A stretch of DNA of 45,977 nt from a virus, in IMG/VR virus record IMGVR_UViG_3300032265_000714, positions 1 to 45,977 of that record. One strand, given 5' to 3'. A program made the position numbers and the translations under genes. The notes beneath the pieces were generated by a model, which was not told where the DNA came from, did not search any database, and saw only the letters and a list, made by a program, of their open reading frames with translations. Positions 19,687-28,288 of this stretch are shown piece by piece. The stretch's first letter is position 1, and the number at the start of each line of letters is the position of its first letter.

Positions 19687-20546
19687 ACGTAAAAAAATCA
19701 ACAGCATATTTAGATTTAAACTGGAAACACGACTTTTATCAATGGCCACTGCTACACCCGTCCATACCAAAAAGTACACAATTAAAATTCTGGGCGACTG
19801 ACTCTGAATCGCTTTTTAAAAAGAATCAAGAAACTGTATCTGCTGATTGGATATATCATAATAAAGATATCACTTATAATTTTAATTCGCACGGCTTACG
19901 ACAAAAGAAAGAATTGGCAGACATTGATCAAGATAATTATATCTTTGCAACAGGCGGATGTATTGCTATGGGTGTTGGTATTAATGAGGAAGAAAGATAT
20001 ACCGATATTGTTGCCAACACACTAGGTATGGATTTAATTACCTGGGGCAGTCCTTTGGGGTCCTTAAAATTTCAAACAATAAATTTTATGAATATGCTTA
20101 ATGTAGCACCTAAGCTACCTAAAATAGTTATAGCATATCATGCTCCTTATGCAAATACTATTTTTTATTCTCAAGATGAATTTTTACTTTATACGAAAGA
20201 CATACTGGCCGCAGATCCAGAAAAATATCCGCATCATTTAGAAGCGTACAAGGCACTATTAAATACGGACTATGCAATACAGGAAGGACATTTGTGGAGA
20301 CACATAATGAAAACTACATGTCGTAGTTTAGGAATTAAATTTGTAGACGTATCATTCTTTGCAGATGACCTATATGTTTTAGAATCTGAAACTCTTAGAG
20401 TCGACATGAGAAAGAAAATGGATGATATTAATTATACCTGGGCTAGAGATTATAAAATGGAAGCATTAAATGGAACTCCTTATGCTTCTCATGCTGGAGT
20501 TGGTATACATAAAGAACTGGGCGATCTAATTTTAACTCAATTATAA
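19683..20546 (+). CDS. SGNH-hydrolase-like protein
   Basis: 287 residues. An N-terminal extension of ~85 residues precedes FATGGCIAMGVG, which fits the nucleophile block though the Ser is replaced or shifted. LITWGSPLGSLKFQ fits block II, and ASHAGVGIH near the end could hold the catalytic His. Same general class as 2331 and 7990 but more diverged; catalytic activity is uncertain because the expected Ser after GGC is Ile. Overlaps the hydroxylase gene start-to-stop (ATGA) and meets the ligase gene tail to tail with a six-base overlap. Confidence 0.6.
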   Translation: MNVKKSTAYLDLNWKHDFYQWPLLHPSIPKSTQLKFWATDSESLFKKNQETVSADWIYHNKDITYNFNSHGLRQKKELADIDQDNYIFATGGCIAMGVGINEEERYTDIVANTLGMDLITWGSPLGSLKFQTINFMNMLNVAPKLPKIVIAYHAPYANTIFYSQDEFLLYTKDILAADPEKYPHHLEAYKALLNTDYAIQEGHLWRHIMKTTCRSLGIKFVDVSFFADDLYVLESETLRVDMRKKMDDINYTWARDYKMEALNGTPYASHAGVGIHKELGDLILTQL

Positions 20547-21902
20547 ACGGTATATTGTTCCTTGCATTGTGTTGTCGGTAATAGCGGCACGTATTTTATT
20601 TTTTTGTATTTTTCCTAACTGGGTCTTAGGCAAAGTTTCAAACACCATAAGGGTAGTTGGCTTTTTGAATGTTGCTAGTTGTTTAATACTTTCCTTAATA
20701 TTTGCAATATCAAACTTGTCATCTGCAATAATTACAGCACATACTGATTCACCAGCATCAATATCGGGCAAGCCTATTACAGCCACTTCTGTTATTCCTG
20801 CACAATGCTCTAATACAGTTTCAACTTCTGACGGAACAACTTTAAGACCTTTGTGAATAATAATGTCTTTAGTCCTTCCAAAAATTGTTAAGAAACCATC
20901 TTTGTCAAACACGCCCTGGTCTCCAGTATTGAACCAGCCGTCTTCTGTAAATGGTGACGGGAGTTTATGATATCCTAAAAATAAACTATCGCCCTTAATT
21001 TCTATTTCATCTCGGTCATTAATACGTACACCCATTCCTGGGATAGTCTTACCAACTGTTCCACGCTTAACATTGTCAATAGGATTACTTGTTATACGGA
21101 GCGATTCAGTAGTGCCATATTGCTCAACTATTTCTTTTCCTGATTGCAGGTAAAACTGTTCTGCTGTAATAGAAGGTAACGGAGCCGACGCTGAAATAAA
21201 TGCCTTCATATGCTTTGACACTTCAGGAGTGATAGAATTTAACAGTCTATTATAAATTGTAGGCACTGCCATCATTATAGTAACTTTTGGCAATGCTTGA
21301 ATACAATCCGACACACTAAATTTATCTAACCAAATACAACTGCTACCTCTGTATAACATAGCATGTGTTGCAATTAATAATCCGTGAGCATGAAACACCG
21401 GCAAACAATGTAACAGCCTATCACTAGGCTGCCAATCTAAAACTTTATCAAATGCTAACAAGTTGCCTCTCATACTACCGTGACTTAATATTGCACCTTT
21501 GCTTTTACCCGATGTACCAGAAGTATATAACATTACTGCCGGATGTGTATCGGACACATCTATAGTATGAAATACTGTTGGCATATCTTGCCATATTTCA
21601 GGTAATAAGATACCGCCACTATCATTTAGAAAAAATTCAACTTCAGTCTTAGTAAATGTAGGATCAAGAGGAAAATATACCATGCCTGCACGTATAACTC
21701 CTAAGTAGATAAAAATGTTGTTAACAGACTTTGGTAATTGTGTTACAATTACAGATCCTTTTGGGAGGCCTAAGTTTGCAACACAGTTTGCTACCTTGGC
21801 CGATTCTCTCTCGAGATCATTATATGTCCATTTTTTACCGTCAAGCATTTCAAAAACAGTTCCGGTGTTAAAATGATTAGATAGGAATGAGTATAAATTC
21901 AT
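20541..21902 (-). CDS. Acyl/amino-acid adenylate-forming ligase (AMP-binding)
   Basis: 453 residues with the full set of adenylate-forming motifs: YTSGTSGKSKG (A3), YGTTES (A5), NTGDQG (A7), FGRTKD (A8) and a C-terminal KTQLGKIQKN with the catalytic Lys (A10). Slightly shorter than standalone acyl-CoA synthetases. It activates a carboxylate with ATP for transfer to a thiol or amine. No carrier protein gene is visible nearby, so CoA or a direct acceptor is likely. Monocistronic, with a late element five bases before the ATG and no ribosome-binding site. Confidence 0.9.
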   Translation of the reverse strand: MNLYSFLSNHFNTGTVFEMLDGKKWTYNDLERESAKVANCVANLGLPKGSVIVTQLPKSVNNIFIYLGVIRAGMVYFPLDPTFTKTEVEFFLNDSGGILLPEIWQDMPTVFHTIDVSDTHPAVMLYTSGTSGKSKGAILSHGSMRGNLLAFDKVLDWQPSDRLLHCLPVFHAHGLLIATHAMLYRGSSCIWLDKFSVSDCIQALPKVTIMMAVPTIYNRLLNSITPEVSKHMKAFISASAPLPSITAEQFYLQSGKEIVEQYGTTESLRITSNPIDNVKRGTVGKTIPGMGVRINDRDEIEIKGDSLFLGYHKLPSPFTEDGWFNTGDQGVFDKDGFLTIFGRTKDIIIHKGLKVVPSEVETVLEHCAGITEVAVIGLPDIDAGESVCAVIIADDKFDIANIKESIKQLATFKKPTTLMVFETLPKTQLGKIQKNKIRAAITDNTMQGTIYRL

Positions 21903-21907
21903 ACGTC

Positions 21908-21915
21908 TATTTATA
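21908..21915 (-). promoter_or_regulatory. T4-type late promoter giving a leaderless mRNA
   Basis: TATAAATA on the minus strand, five bases before the ligase ATG. T4 geometry puts +1 on the A of the ATG. The element lies in the perfect 14-base palindrome GTCTATTTATAGAC (21905-21918). Confidence 0.72.
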
Positions 21916-21965
21916 GACAGGTTTCACGATGGATTGCAATAGTGATATACACAAGTAAATACACT

Positions 21966-22607
21966 ATGAAATTAACATTGTATACCTCCGGAAGCACTAA
22001 AGAACCAAAACAGGTATTCCACACGGACATGTTAAGCCATATTAAAAGAAGTATTAGAGAAATTGGACTTACATCATCAGACATAGTACTTGACGTGTTT
22101 CCAGCAAATGTTATTGCACACTATACGGTTACAGCACAGCCTGCTATTGCCGCTGGAGCACATTTAATATCTATGCAGTTTGATCCTTACAAGTATGTAA
22201 AACTGTTTAATGAATATAGACCTACGTACATTTCATTGTTGCCAAAACATTTTGAAATTTTAGAAAAAACAAAAGAGTGGCGTGAACTAGATATGTCGTG
22301 TGTGCGCTATATGGTAACCGGCAGTCAAGCTATACAGCAATCAATGATAGATACATTTAGAAATAAAGGTGTGCAATTAGTAGCAAACTGGTATGGCATG
22401 ACAGAACAACCACCACCAGTGTTCGTTGGGTACAATACTGCGTCATTTGATTTTACACCTAAGGACGGATACTTGGTAGAATTCACCGACGAGGGCGAGT
22501 GTGTTGTCAACGGTGTACCTACTGGGGATATATTTGATGTTACTAATAGAGTATTTTTAAAACGAAAAGACCATGCAACTAACGATACCTGGAAAACCCA
22601 ACCTTGA
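21966..22607 (+). CDS. Truncated adenylate-forming domain protein
   Basis: 213 residues from the ATG at 21966, chosen because the protein starts directly at the ATP-binding loop LTLYTSGSTKEPK (residues 3-15). A5-like ANWYGMTEQ is present, but the N-terminal region before A3 and the C-terminal lid with the A8 and A10 motifs are missing, so it is about half of a normal enzyme. It may bind an acyl-adenylate, partner with the complete ligase at 20541, or be a remnant. Overlaps the next gene by 35 bases. Confidence 0.7.
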   Translation: MKLTLYTSGSTKEPKQVFHTDMLSHIKRSIREIGLTSSDIVLDVFPANVIAHYTVTAQPAIAAGAHLISMQFDPYKYVKLFNEYRPTYISLLPKHFEILEKTKEWRELDMSCVRYMVTGSQAIQQSMIDTFRNKGVQLVANWYGMTEQPPPVFVGYNTASFDFTPKDGYLVEFTDEGECVVNGVPTGDIFDVTNRVFLKRKDHATNDTWKTQP

Positions 22608-23187
22608 AATTAGATTGTTACAAGAGTCTGATTATAAAAAATTACTAGACTTTTGTAACACTTGTAAAGAATTTGGTTGGCAAAATAACGAAAGCTTCAA
22701 GGCTATTAAATTAGACCAAATAGTTATGCCTTACGGACAATACTTTATTGGTTACGATAACGATAAAGATATCATTTGGAACTTAGCAGGAGTACACCAG
22801 TTTCCCGAAGTTGGGCCTAATGCGTGGCGTTGTTTATTTCGCGGAGCCCAACTGCCAGGATACACACTTACATCTGGATTAACTAAGGATGTATTTAAAA
22901 TTGGATTTCATCTTAGTTATTTTTTACCCATGCAGATAAAATTTATAAAGGAACAGTATCCTAATAGTGAGTTTTATATGACTAGTAACACCAAGTCTAA
23001 TGAAACACACTTTGCTAAAAGCCAGCAGTTGGATAGTGTTATAATGCCACGACTAGCATCTAGAGGTGTATTTGTACGAACACACGATAATTTTATGCTG
23101 TACAATACAATACAAAGTGTATGGCAGATACAAGAAGTTAATTACTGGGAACAACGAAATAAAGTACTACCCATGGATATTCTTTAA
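22573..23187 (+). CDS. Putative GNAT-like acyltransferase or unknown protein
   Basis: 204 residues. The opening LEIRLLQESDYKKLLDF resembles the first strand and helix of GNAT N-acyltransferases, and PNSEFYMTSNTKSNETHFAKS could be the region of the later helix and strand, but no clear acetyl-CoA-binding R/Q-x-x-G-x-G/A loop is visible. The start overlaps the truncated adenylation gene, suggesting an activation-transfer pair. Ends overlapping the halogenase gene by 21 bases, tail to tail. Confidence 0.45.
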   Translation: MQLTIPGKPNLEIRLLQESDYKKLLDFCNTCKEFGWQNNESFKAIKLDQIVMPYGQYFIGYDNDKDIIWNLAGVHQFPEVGPNAWRCLFRGAQLPGYTLTSGLTKDVFKIGFHLSYFLPMQIKFIKEQYPNSEFYMTSNTKSNETHFAKSQQLDSVIMPRLASRGVFVRTHDNFMLYNTIQSVWQIQEVNYWEQRNKVLPMDIL

Positions 23188-24696
23188 TCGTTGTTCAATA
23201 GTTAAATTATTTTTATTTAAAAAAGTATAATGCTGTTGTAACATATCAGCATAGAACTTGTATTCTTCTAGTTGTCTTTCACTTAGGTCTGGTAGTTTAT
23301 TTACATACTGCTTATCAAACCCCAATAGCATACTAGTCCAGTTCCATCCATTAAGAACTGTTTCTCCCTTGTTAACCCAGCTCATAGCTAGTCGTCTATC
23401 TATACGATCTGAGACTTCTTGCAATACATTTGGATTTTTATAACTCATCCAATAATCATTATCAGTTCTATTGCTTAGTTCGTAATGATATCTAACAAAA
23501 TCTTTAGTATCTTCTAAGAACTGTTTCATCATAGTGCTTAATACTTGACTAGAACGTGGACTCCAGTCTTTATGTTTGTTATATTGTCTTGCAAACGCCA
23601 TAACTGTTACACAAGTAACCATAATACTAGTAGCTTCTAACGGTTCAATAAAACTTTGGCATAGTCCGTTACTTGCTATATTTTTAATGGCAATGTCTTC
23701 TAAGCGGCCGCCAACAAACTTAACAGTCTTTTGGTGCTCCCACTTTAAGCCTTTGCTTGCCCAATAATCAGAAATAGTTTTAACAGCATGTTCTTCGGTT
23801 ATAAAATCAGAAGAGTAAACATACCCAGATCCTAATCTATTTGCTGTAGGGATAGCCCATATCCATCCGGCTTCTTGTGCAATAGCTTCTGTAGCAGGTT
23901 TAGTAGATTTATAATTTTCAATACCCCCAAACACTGCTTGATTATTTCTAAGGTCCTCGTATTTTTTATATGATGTATAGTTACCAATTAGTAATCTTTT
24001 TTGTCCAGTACAATCAAAGAATATATCTCCAAAAACTTCTGTACCATCTTTTAATACAACAGATTTGATACCGTCGTCTGTATGGTTAACTTTAACAATG
24101 GTATCTACTATTTCTGTATACTTGTCTTTAGATGTAGCTTCTCGCAGACTGTTGCCAAATTCAAATGCGCTAATATGATATCCGTATCCTGGAAAATCTC
24201 CTATATTAACATTACCATCTTGTCCGTACGGGCTAAGACGATTTTCAAAAAGATACTGATTAGATCCGTGCATCCTGTTATACAAATCACTATTGTATTT
24301 GGTAGGATCTTGTTCGCGTAACTTTAAAAAGTACTCAACACTTGTTAACCCTCTAGGGTATACTTCTTTTCCGTTGTGCGATAATGCTTGGTGAAAGCAA
24401 TGGCTTGGAATTAAGTCGTCAAATGTATGGATCCAGCTAGATCCTTTTTGATTAAAATCAATAAAGTCAATGCCGTATTTGTAAGTTGCACGGCCGTCCT
24501 TCATCCATTTAGTTTCGTCAACGCCTACTGTTTGTGCAACGTATCGTATAGTGGGTGTTGTACTTTCCCCCACACCTATTATTTCAATCTCGTTACTATG
24601 TATAATAGTTAAATCTAAATCAGTTGTTGCGGCCAAATAAGATAATGTAATCCATCCTGCGGTTCCACCGCCCACTACTACTAATTTCTTTTTCAT
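23167..24696 (-). CDS. Flavin-dependent tryptophan-halogenase-like protein
   Basis: 509 residues, near the usual 510-550. GGGTAGW (residues 9-15) is the FAD-binding glycine loop, GVGESTTP (41-48) follows, K73 in ATYKYGIDF occupies the catalytic-lysine region and GWIWAIP (277-283) is the WxWxIP motif that separates halogenases from monooxygenases. It would chlorinate or brominate an indole or phenol using FADH2, O2 and halide. No flavin reductase is nearby. Last gene of a six-gene minus-strand operon with a late-type promoter at 27831; it overlaps the desaturase-like gene by four bases. Confidence 0.9.
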   Translation of the reverse strand: MKKKLVVVGGGTAGWITLSYLAATTDLDLTIIHSNEIEIIGVGESTTPTIRYVAQTVGVDETKWMKDGRATYKYGIDFIDFNQKGSSWIHTFDDLIPSHCFHQALSHNGKEVYPRGLTSVEYFLKLREQDPTKYNSDLYNRMHGSNQYLFENRLSPYGQDGNVNIGDFPGYGYHISAFEFGNSLREATSKDKYTEIVDTIVKVNHTDDGIKSVVLKDGTEVFGDIFFDCTGQKRLLIGNYTSYKKYEDLRNNQAVFGGIENYKSTKPATEAIAQEAGWIWAIPTANRLGSGYVYSSDFITEEHAVKTISDYWASKGLKWEHQKTVKFVGGRLEDIAIKNIASNGLCQSFIEPLEATSIMVTCVTVMAFARQYNKHKDWSPRSSQVLSTMMKQFLEDTKDFVRYHYELSNRTDNDYWMSYKNPNVLQEVSDRIDRRLAMSWVNKGETVLNGWNWTSMLLGFDKQYVNKLPDLSERQLEEYKFYADMLQQHYTFLNKNNLTIEQRLKNIHG

Positions 24697-25316
24697 TTGT
24701 AATAACCTTCGCTTTTAAGTTTATGGAATAGTTTGTTCCATTCAAAGTCTTGTAAGTAATATCCGTTAACAGATTCTGAACGCCAGAACCAAAACCAAGA
24801 CATTTGTGCTAGCCACGGAATTATACCTACAACACCTAGTAGTAAGTACAATAGAACTAGATATACAATAGGTCCCAATAACGGCATAGTATAATATACG
24901 TTTCTATCAATCCAGGTGTTTGGTGTTTCAATACCATAATCGTTTACTAATGAGATATTGTTTGCTTGGCCTGCATATAGTTTAGCTCTACCAAGCCTAG
25001 TTTCAGGTCTGCCGTCTATCCATTTGTTATCTGCATGAATGTGATTGTGACGGTGTACTGATGCCCACTCTCTTAAATTTGTACCTGTAGCTAGCCACCA
25101 CCAACCTCTGATGACATGCGCTACTAATCCGTGTACTGGCACAGGAATATCTTTGTAGTCCCACCATTTGTGTTTAATAGTATCCTTCCACGGAACCAAT
25201 TGTTTGGAGTCTCCGTACCCCCTATGCGAACCAGGATGCACATATTTGATACCGCAAAAAATAGTAAATGCCATAGACATAAACGCAATAATAATAGCTA
25301 ACAAAAATCCTAACAT
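24693..25316 (-). CDS. Short fatty-acid-desaturase-like membrane protein
   Basis: 207 residues, much shorter than the ~280-370 of acyl desaturases. A hydrophobic N-terminal helix, EWASVHRHNHIHADN with a His cluster and PETRLG resemble the second His box (HRxHH...D..DPHSP) of Delta-9-type desaturases. A second pair of membrane segments follows (~residues 140-175). The first and third His boxes are not clear. It could be a minimal di-iron membrane hydroxylase or desaturase, or an inactive relative. Overlaps the halogenase gene. Confidence 0.65.
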   Translation of the reverse strand: MLGFLLAIIIAFMSMAFTIFCGIKYVHPGSHRGYGDSKQLVPWKDTIKHKWWDYKDIPVPVHGLVAHVIRGWWWLATGTNLREWASVHRHNHIHADNKWIDGRPETRLGRAKLYAGQANNISLVNDYGIETPNTWIDRNVYYTMPLLGPIVYLVLLYLLLGVVGIIPWLAQMSWFWFWRSESVNGYYLQDFEWNKLFHKLKSEGYYK

Positions 25317-25317
25317 A

Positions 25318-26043
25318 TCAAAGTCCTAATTTAATTACATCTTCGGTATAAATCTTACCGTATAAATTTATCCTAGGCTCGTCTCCGTCATTCCATACAG
25401 TATGCGGTAGAGAGGTGTTTACCAAGTATACCCAGCCGTCATCGGGTATGTTCATTTTTTCACCATCTATAATCCAATGTGCATCTTTATTGTTGTACAA
25501 GGATATATGGAATCTAAACTTGTCAGGAGCATCTTGATGCTCAATTAGACGTGTGCCTTTTGTCAGTATACTTATAACAACTTTTTTTATTCTAGCCTGC
25601 TTTTGGATAACCTCGCAGATTTCTAAACCATAGCCTTTAAAACATTCTCTAGGATTCAAATCGTTATTATCTTCAACTTCTCGATACTCAGGTTTAGTGT
25701 TACTACGCTCGGGTGGAACAACACCTACTCGATCTACTGGGTTCCAACACAAATTATACCATGCAGTGTCTGGCATTAAACAATGCCCTTTGGTAGCTGT
25801 GGGGTCGTGCGGGTTAGTAGACCACATGTAATCATGTTCGCCTTGTATAAATTTCCAATCGCTGTAGTCGCGTTCTAGATCAGAGTACCAAGCTCTTAAT
25901 TTTTCTAGATCTATTTGGAACCAAGGTTTAATTTTCCACCCTACATCAATCTTAGGAAACGTTCTAATATAATGGTGGCTACCTGGAACTTGCACACCTT
26001 CGGTATCTAATGCAGAAAAATCAATTTGACTAGCAGGTATCAT
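25318..26043 (-). CDS. Asp/Asn beta-hydroxylase-like protein
   Basis: 241 residues. H-Q-D in IEHQDAPDKFRFH, the segment WVYLVNTSLPHTVWN with the distal His, and an Arg in EPRINLYGKI form the 2OG-Fe(II) site of the Asp/Asn hydroxylase family. The central Cys/Pro-rich insert (~residues 90-150) distinguishes it from its paralogues. Overlaps the upstream gene by four bases and is separated from the desaturase-like gene by one base. Confidence 0.75.
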   Translation of the reverse strand: MIPASQIDFSALDTEGVQVPGSHHYIRTFPKIDVGWKIKPWFQIDLEKLRAWYSDLERDYSDWKFIQGEHDYMWSTNPHDPTATKGHCLMPDTAWYNLCWNPVDRVGVVPPERSNTKPEYREVEDNNDLNPRECFKGYGLEICEVIQKQARIKKVVISILTKGTRLIEHQDAPDKFRFHISLYNNKDAHWIIDGEKMNIPDDGWVYLVNTSLPHTVWNDGDEPRINLYGKIYTEDVIKLGL

Positions 26044-26633
26044 ATAGTGTAGTCCGTAGTTAATATAGTATCAATATCGCTAGCTGAAAATTTAAAAATT
26101 AAATGTATTCTATCTGTAGTGCCTAGGTTATCTGTACCGTGAGGTATAGCGGTATTAATCATATAAGCAGACCCTGCTTCTAAATTAAATTGTTCATCTT
26201 CAAAACAAAACCATGCATCTGGGTTAGTCTTAATTGGAATATGTATTTTTAAAAACTCGTCATTGTCAAGATGCAGATCAATCTTAGTCCCTGGAGGATG
26301 TCCAGCAATACTGGTTTGCCTAATAGTAGGAAATGCATTTATTATTTTTTCTGCAAAACCAAATATCAATGCCGTCGGCACATTAAATCGATCCTGCTCG
26401 CTTACATTATCTATGCCGTCAATATGATACGGAGGGCAAGGCATTGTAGGGTCGTTTAAGTTACTTTGTATTGCCCAGCTATACATTTTAGATACAGTAT
26501 GGGTCTTAGTATCAACAGTAGTCGGAACTATCCAGCGCAACTGATCGAAATTCAATTCTACTGCATTGTAATATGCAATTAGTTCTTGTATATCAAACTG
26601 TATGTTAGGTAACTTTTTAACTTTAAAATTCAT
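26040..26633 (-). CDS. Asp/Asn beta-hydroxylase-like protein
   Basis: 197 residues from the ATG at 26633, which overlaps the upstream stop (TAATG); an ATG four codons earlier is possible. H-L-D in IDLHLDNDEFLKIHIP, AYMINTAIPHGTDN with the distal His, and TDRIHLIFKF with the Arg complete the facial triad. Close paralogue of 27057-27785 (same NT-x-x-PHG pattern). Unknown substrate. Confidence 0.77.
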   Translation of the reverse strand: MNFKVKKLPNIQFDIQELIAYYNAVELNFDQLRWIVPTTVDTKTHTVSKMYSWAIQSNLNDPTMPCPPYHIDGIDNVSEQDRFNVPTALIFGFAEKIINAFPTIRQTSIAGHPPGTKIDLHLDNDEFLKIHIPIKTNPDAWFCFEDEQFNLEAGSAYMINTAIPHGTDNLGTTDRIHLIFKFSASDIDTILTTDYTI

Positions 26634-27064
26634 TAGATGCTCCATAACAAATTATATACATGTTTGTTATAAGTAGAATAACTTAGATTATTCATACCTT
26701 TGTATTCGTTTATAAACTTTGCTACAGCAGGAGACCTTGATTTACCTTTTGCACAATAGATATGCACAGTAGAATTGTCTGGGATTGTGTCTACAAATTT
26801 TTTAATTGTTCGTGCTTGCTCTACAGTACATGCAACTGCATAATATATTATATCCCCAGATACCTTAATACGATTAACATCTGTATCATCAAAGTACATA
26901 TTTAACACATTGTAATGTTCAAATTTAAAATGCGGTATGCTATGTATATTGCCAGAGGAATTTAAGCAAATAAAAAAGTCATGGTTAAACTGCTCTACAT
27001 TGCTATCGTTGAACGCTGTAGTTTCACAAAATTCAAATTGAGGGTATACTTTAATTTCATTCAT
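26633..27064 (-). CDS. Protein-tyrosine/dual-specificity phosphatase-like protein
   Basis: 143 residues from the ATG at 27064, which overlaps the upstream stop codon. HIYCAKGKSRSP carries the Cys-x5-Arg phosphatase loop with C104 and R110, followed by the usual helix AVAKFINEY. The general-acid Asp cannot be placed. It would remove phosphate from protein, RNA 5' ends or a sugar phosphate in the cytoplasm. Unusual company: it lies between two hydroxylase-like genes in a late operon. Confidence 0.78.
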   Translation of the reverse strand: MNEIKVYPQFEFCETTAFNDSNVEQFNHDFFICLNSSGNIHSIPHFKFEHYNVLNMYFDDTDVNRIKVSGDIIYYAVACTVEQARTIKKFVDTIPDNSTVHIYCAKGKSRSPAVAKFINEYKGMNNLSYSTYNKHVYNLLWSI

Positions 27065-27785
27065 TAACAAGCGATAGTAAAGACATCATACTAGTTCTTG
27101 TTACTCTACTAAGCAAATGGCTTCTAAAGTTATCAGTATCATTACTAGTACCGTGCCAATCGCCTGTGTTGAGAATGTAGGCTTTGCCTTCTTTTAAATG
27201 GTACTTGCGATCACGAGCTTCGCCAAAATGAAAATACGACCCATCATCGGCTTCAATTGGAATATGTAATTTTAAAGTTTTGCTATCTCTATGTTGTCTG
27301 ATATACATACCTGGGTAGTGTCTTGATACAATAGCTTGTCTAAATGCATCTATACCTAGTACTTCAGTTAGAGTAGCAAAGTATCCAAATTTAAACTTAG
27401 ACATTATCTTAGCATCGTCAATAAACGTGGATAAATTGACTTCAGGAAACTGTATAGGATCACACTGGAAAGGCGGAGGTAGCCCTTCATATCTTTCAGC
27501 TGGCCATGCTAGTGTTATACCGTCAATAGGTCCGCAATAATATCCGCAGAATCCTTCCTCGACCATTTCTTTACTTTTTTCTAAATTAAGTTTTTCGTGC
27601 TGTTCATTAAAATTAAACAGGCACTCAGGAAATTGTACCAGCATAGAGGCCCACCATTCTTTAAGTAGTGTGCTATCAACATTATAGTTCAATTCGATTA
27701 GATCCCAATCGTTGGTATTGTACAGAAAATCTTCTGTTATTCCATGATTATTTGGGTCATAATCTTTGATTACCCTTGCTGTCAC
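27057..27785 (-). CDS. Asp/Asn beta-hydroxylase-like protein
   Basis: 242 residues from a GTG start with a strong AGGAGAAGG site. H165-R-D167 (IRQHRDSKTLKLHIP), YILNTGDWHG with H211, and R221 in FRSHLLSRV give a full 2OG-Fe(II) triad and Arg. Closest in layout to 18952-19686. First gene of the six-gene minus-strand operon reaching the halogenase. Confidence 0.8.
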   Translation of the reverse strand: MTARVIKDYDPNNHGITEDFLYNTNDWDLIELNYNVDSTLLKEWWASMLVQFPECLFNFNEQHEKLNLEKSKEMVEEGFCGYYCGPIDGITLAWPAERYEGLPPPFQCDPIQFPEVNLSTFIDDAKIMSKFKFGYFATLTEVLGIDAFRQAIVSRHYPGMYIRQHRDSKTLKLHIPIEADDGSYFHFGEARDRKYHLKEGKAYILNTGDWHGTSNDTDNFRSHLLSRVTRTSMMSLLSLVNE

Positions 27786-27830
27786 TATTGCCTTCTCCTA
27801 ATAACTTAGCAGTTAAATATATTGTATCAC

Positions 27831-27838
27831 TATTTATT
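27831..27838 (-). promoter_or_regulatory. Late-type promoter of the halogenase operon
   Basis: AATAAATA on the minus strand, one base off the T4 late consensus. The predicted +1 near 27825 leaves a ~40-base leader with AGGAGAAGG before the GTG at 27785. Confidence 0.55.
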
Positions 27839-27853
27839 ACATACTATAACCCT

Positions 27854-28288
27854 ATGAAACTAATCAGAGAAAACAAAGAAAAACAACGTTCGGTGTTTCT
27901 TGACGGGGATCGCTATGTAAAAGTATGGGGTAATCGTCCAACCATGTGGATACAAGAGCATGTGCAATTATTGCAAACTCATGTTCCTGGTTTTGTTATA
28001 GACTGCGGTGACAATTGGATTTCATATAACATTATACCCGGAGTGCCGGCAAGCGAGTTCCCGCATACTTTAGATTTTGTAAAACGTATACACGACTTCT
28101 GTATTGGACAGATTAAAGAAACCCATCCTTGGTATCACGGGGATTGGACATTAAGCAACATGATTATCGATGGTAATACTATTACTATGGTTGACTGGGA
28201 TAATCTAGGGCAGTACCCGGAAGACGAAATGCAATCAAAACTTAACTCAGATCTAAAATCGGCATTCGGTGACCTTTATGTTTTTTAA
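27854..28288 (+). CDS. Small phosphotransferase-fold kinase-like protein
   Basis: 144 residues from the ATG at 27854; the longer frame upstream lies in the divergent promoter region. H95-G-D97-x4-N102 (HGDWTLSN) followed by D114-W115 (MVDWDNLG) is the catalytic and metal-binding core of aminoglycoside-, choline- and fructosamine-kinase-type enzymes. The N-lobe is reduced to ~60 residues, so it is a minimal kinase. Substrate unknown. First gene of a plus-strand operon of five; overlaps the PP-loop gene by 11 bases. Confidence 0.7.
   Translation: MKLIRENKEKQRSVFLDGDRYVKVWGNRPTMWIQEHVQLLQTHVPGFVIDCGDNWISYNIIPGVPASEFPHTLDFVKRIHDFCIGQIKETHPWYHGDWTLSNMIIDGNTITMVDWDNLGQYPEDEMQSKLNSDLKSAFGDLYVF

Noticed and set aside
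23167-24696. Insertion sequence or transposon as the carrier of the halogenase island
   Set aside because: No transposase, integrase or terminal inverted repeats flank it, and genes overlap in the same compact style as their neighbours.
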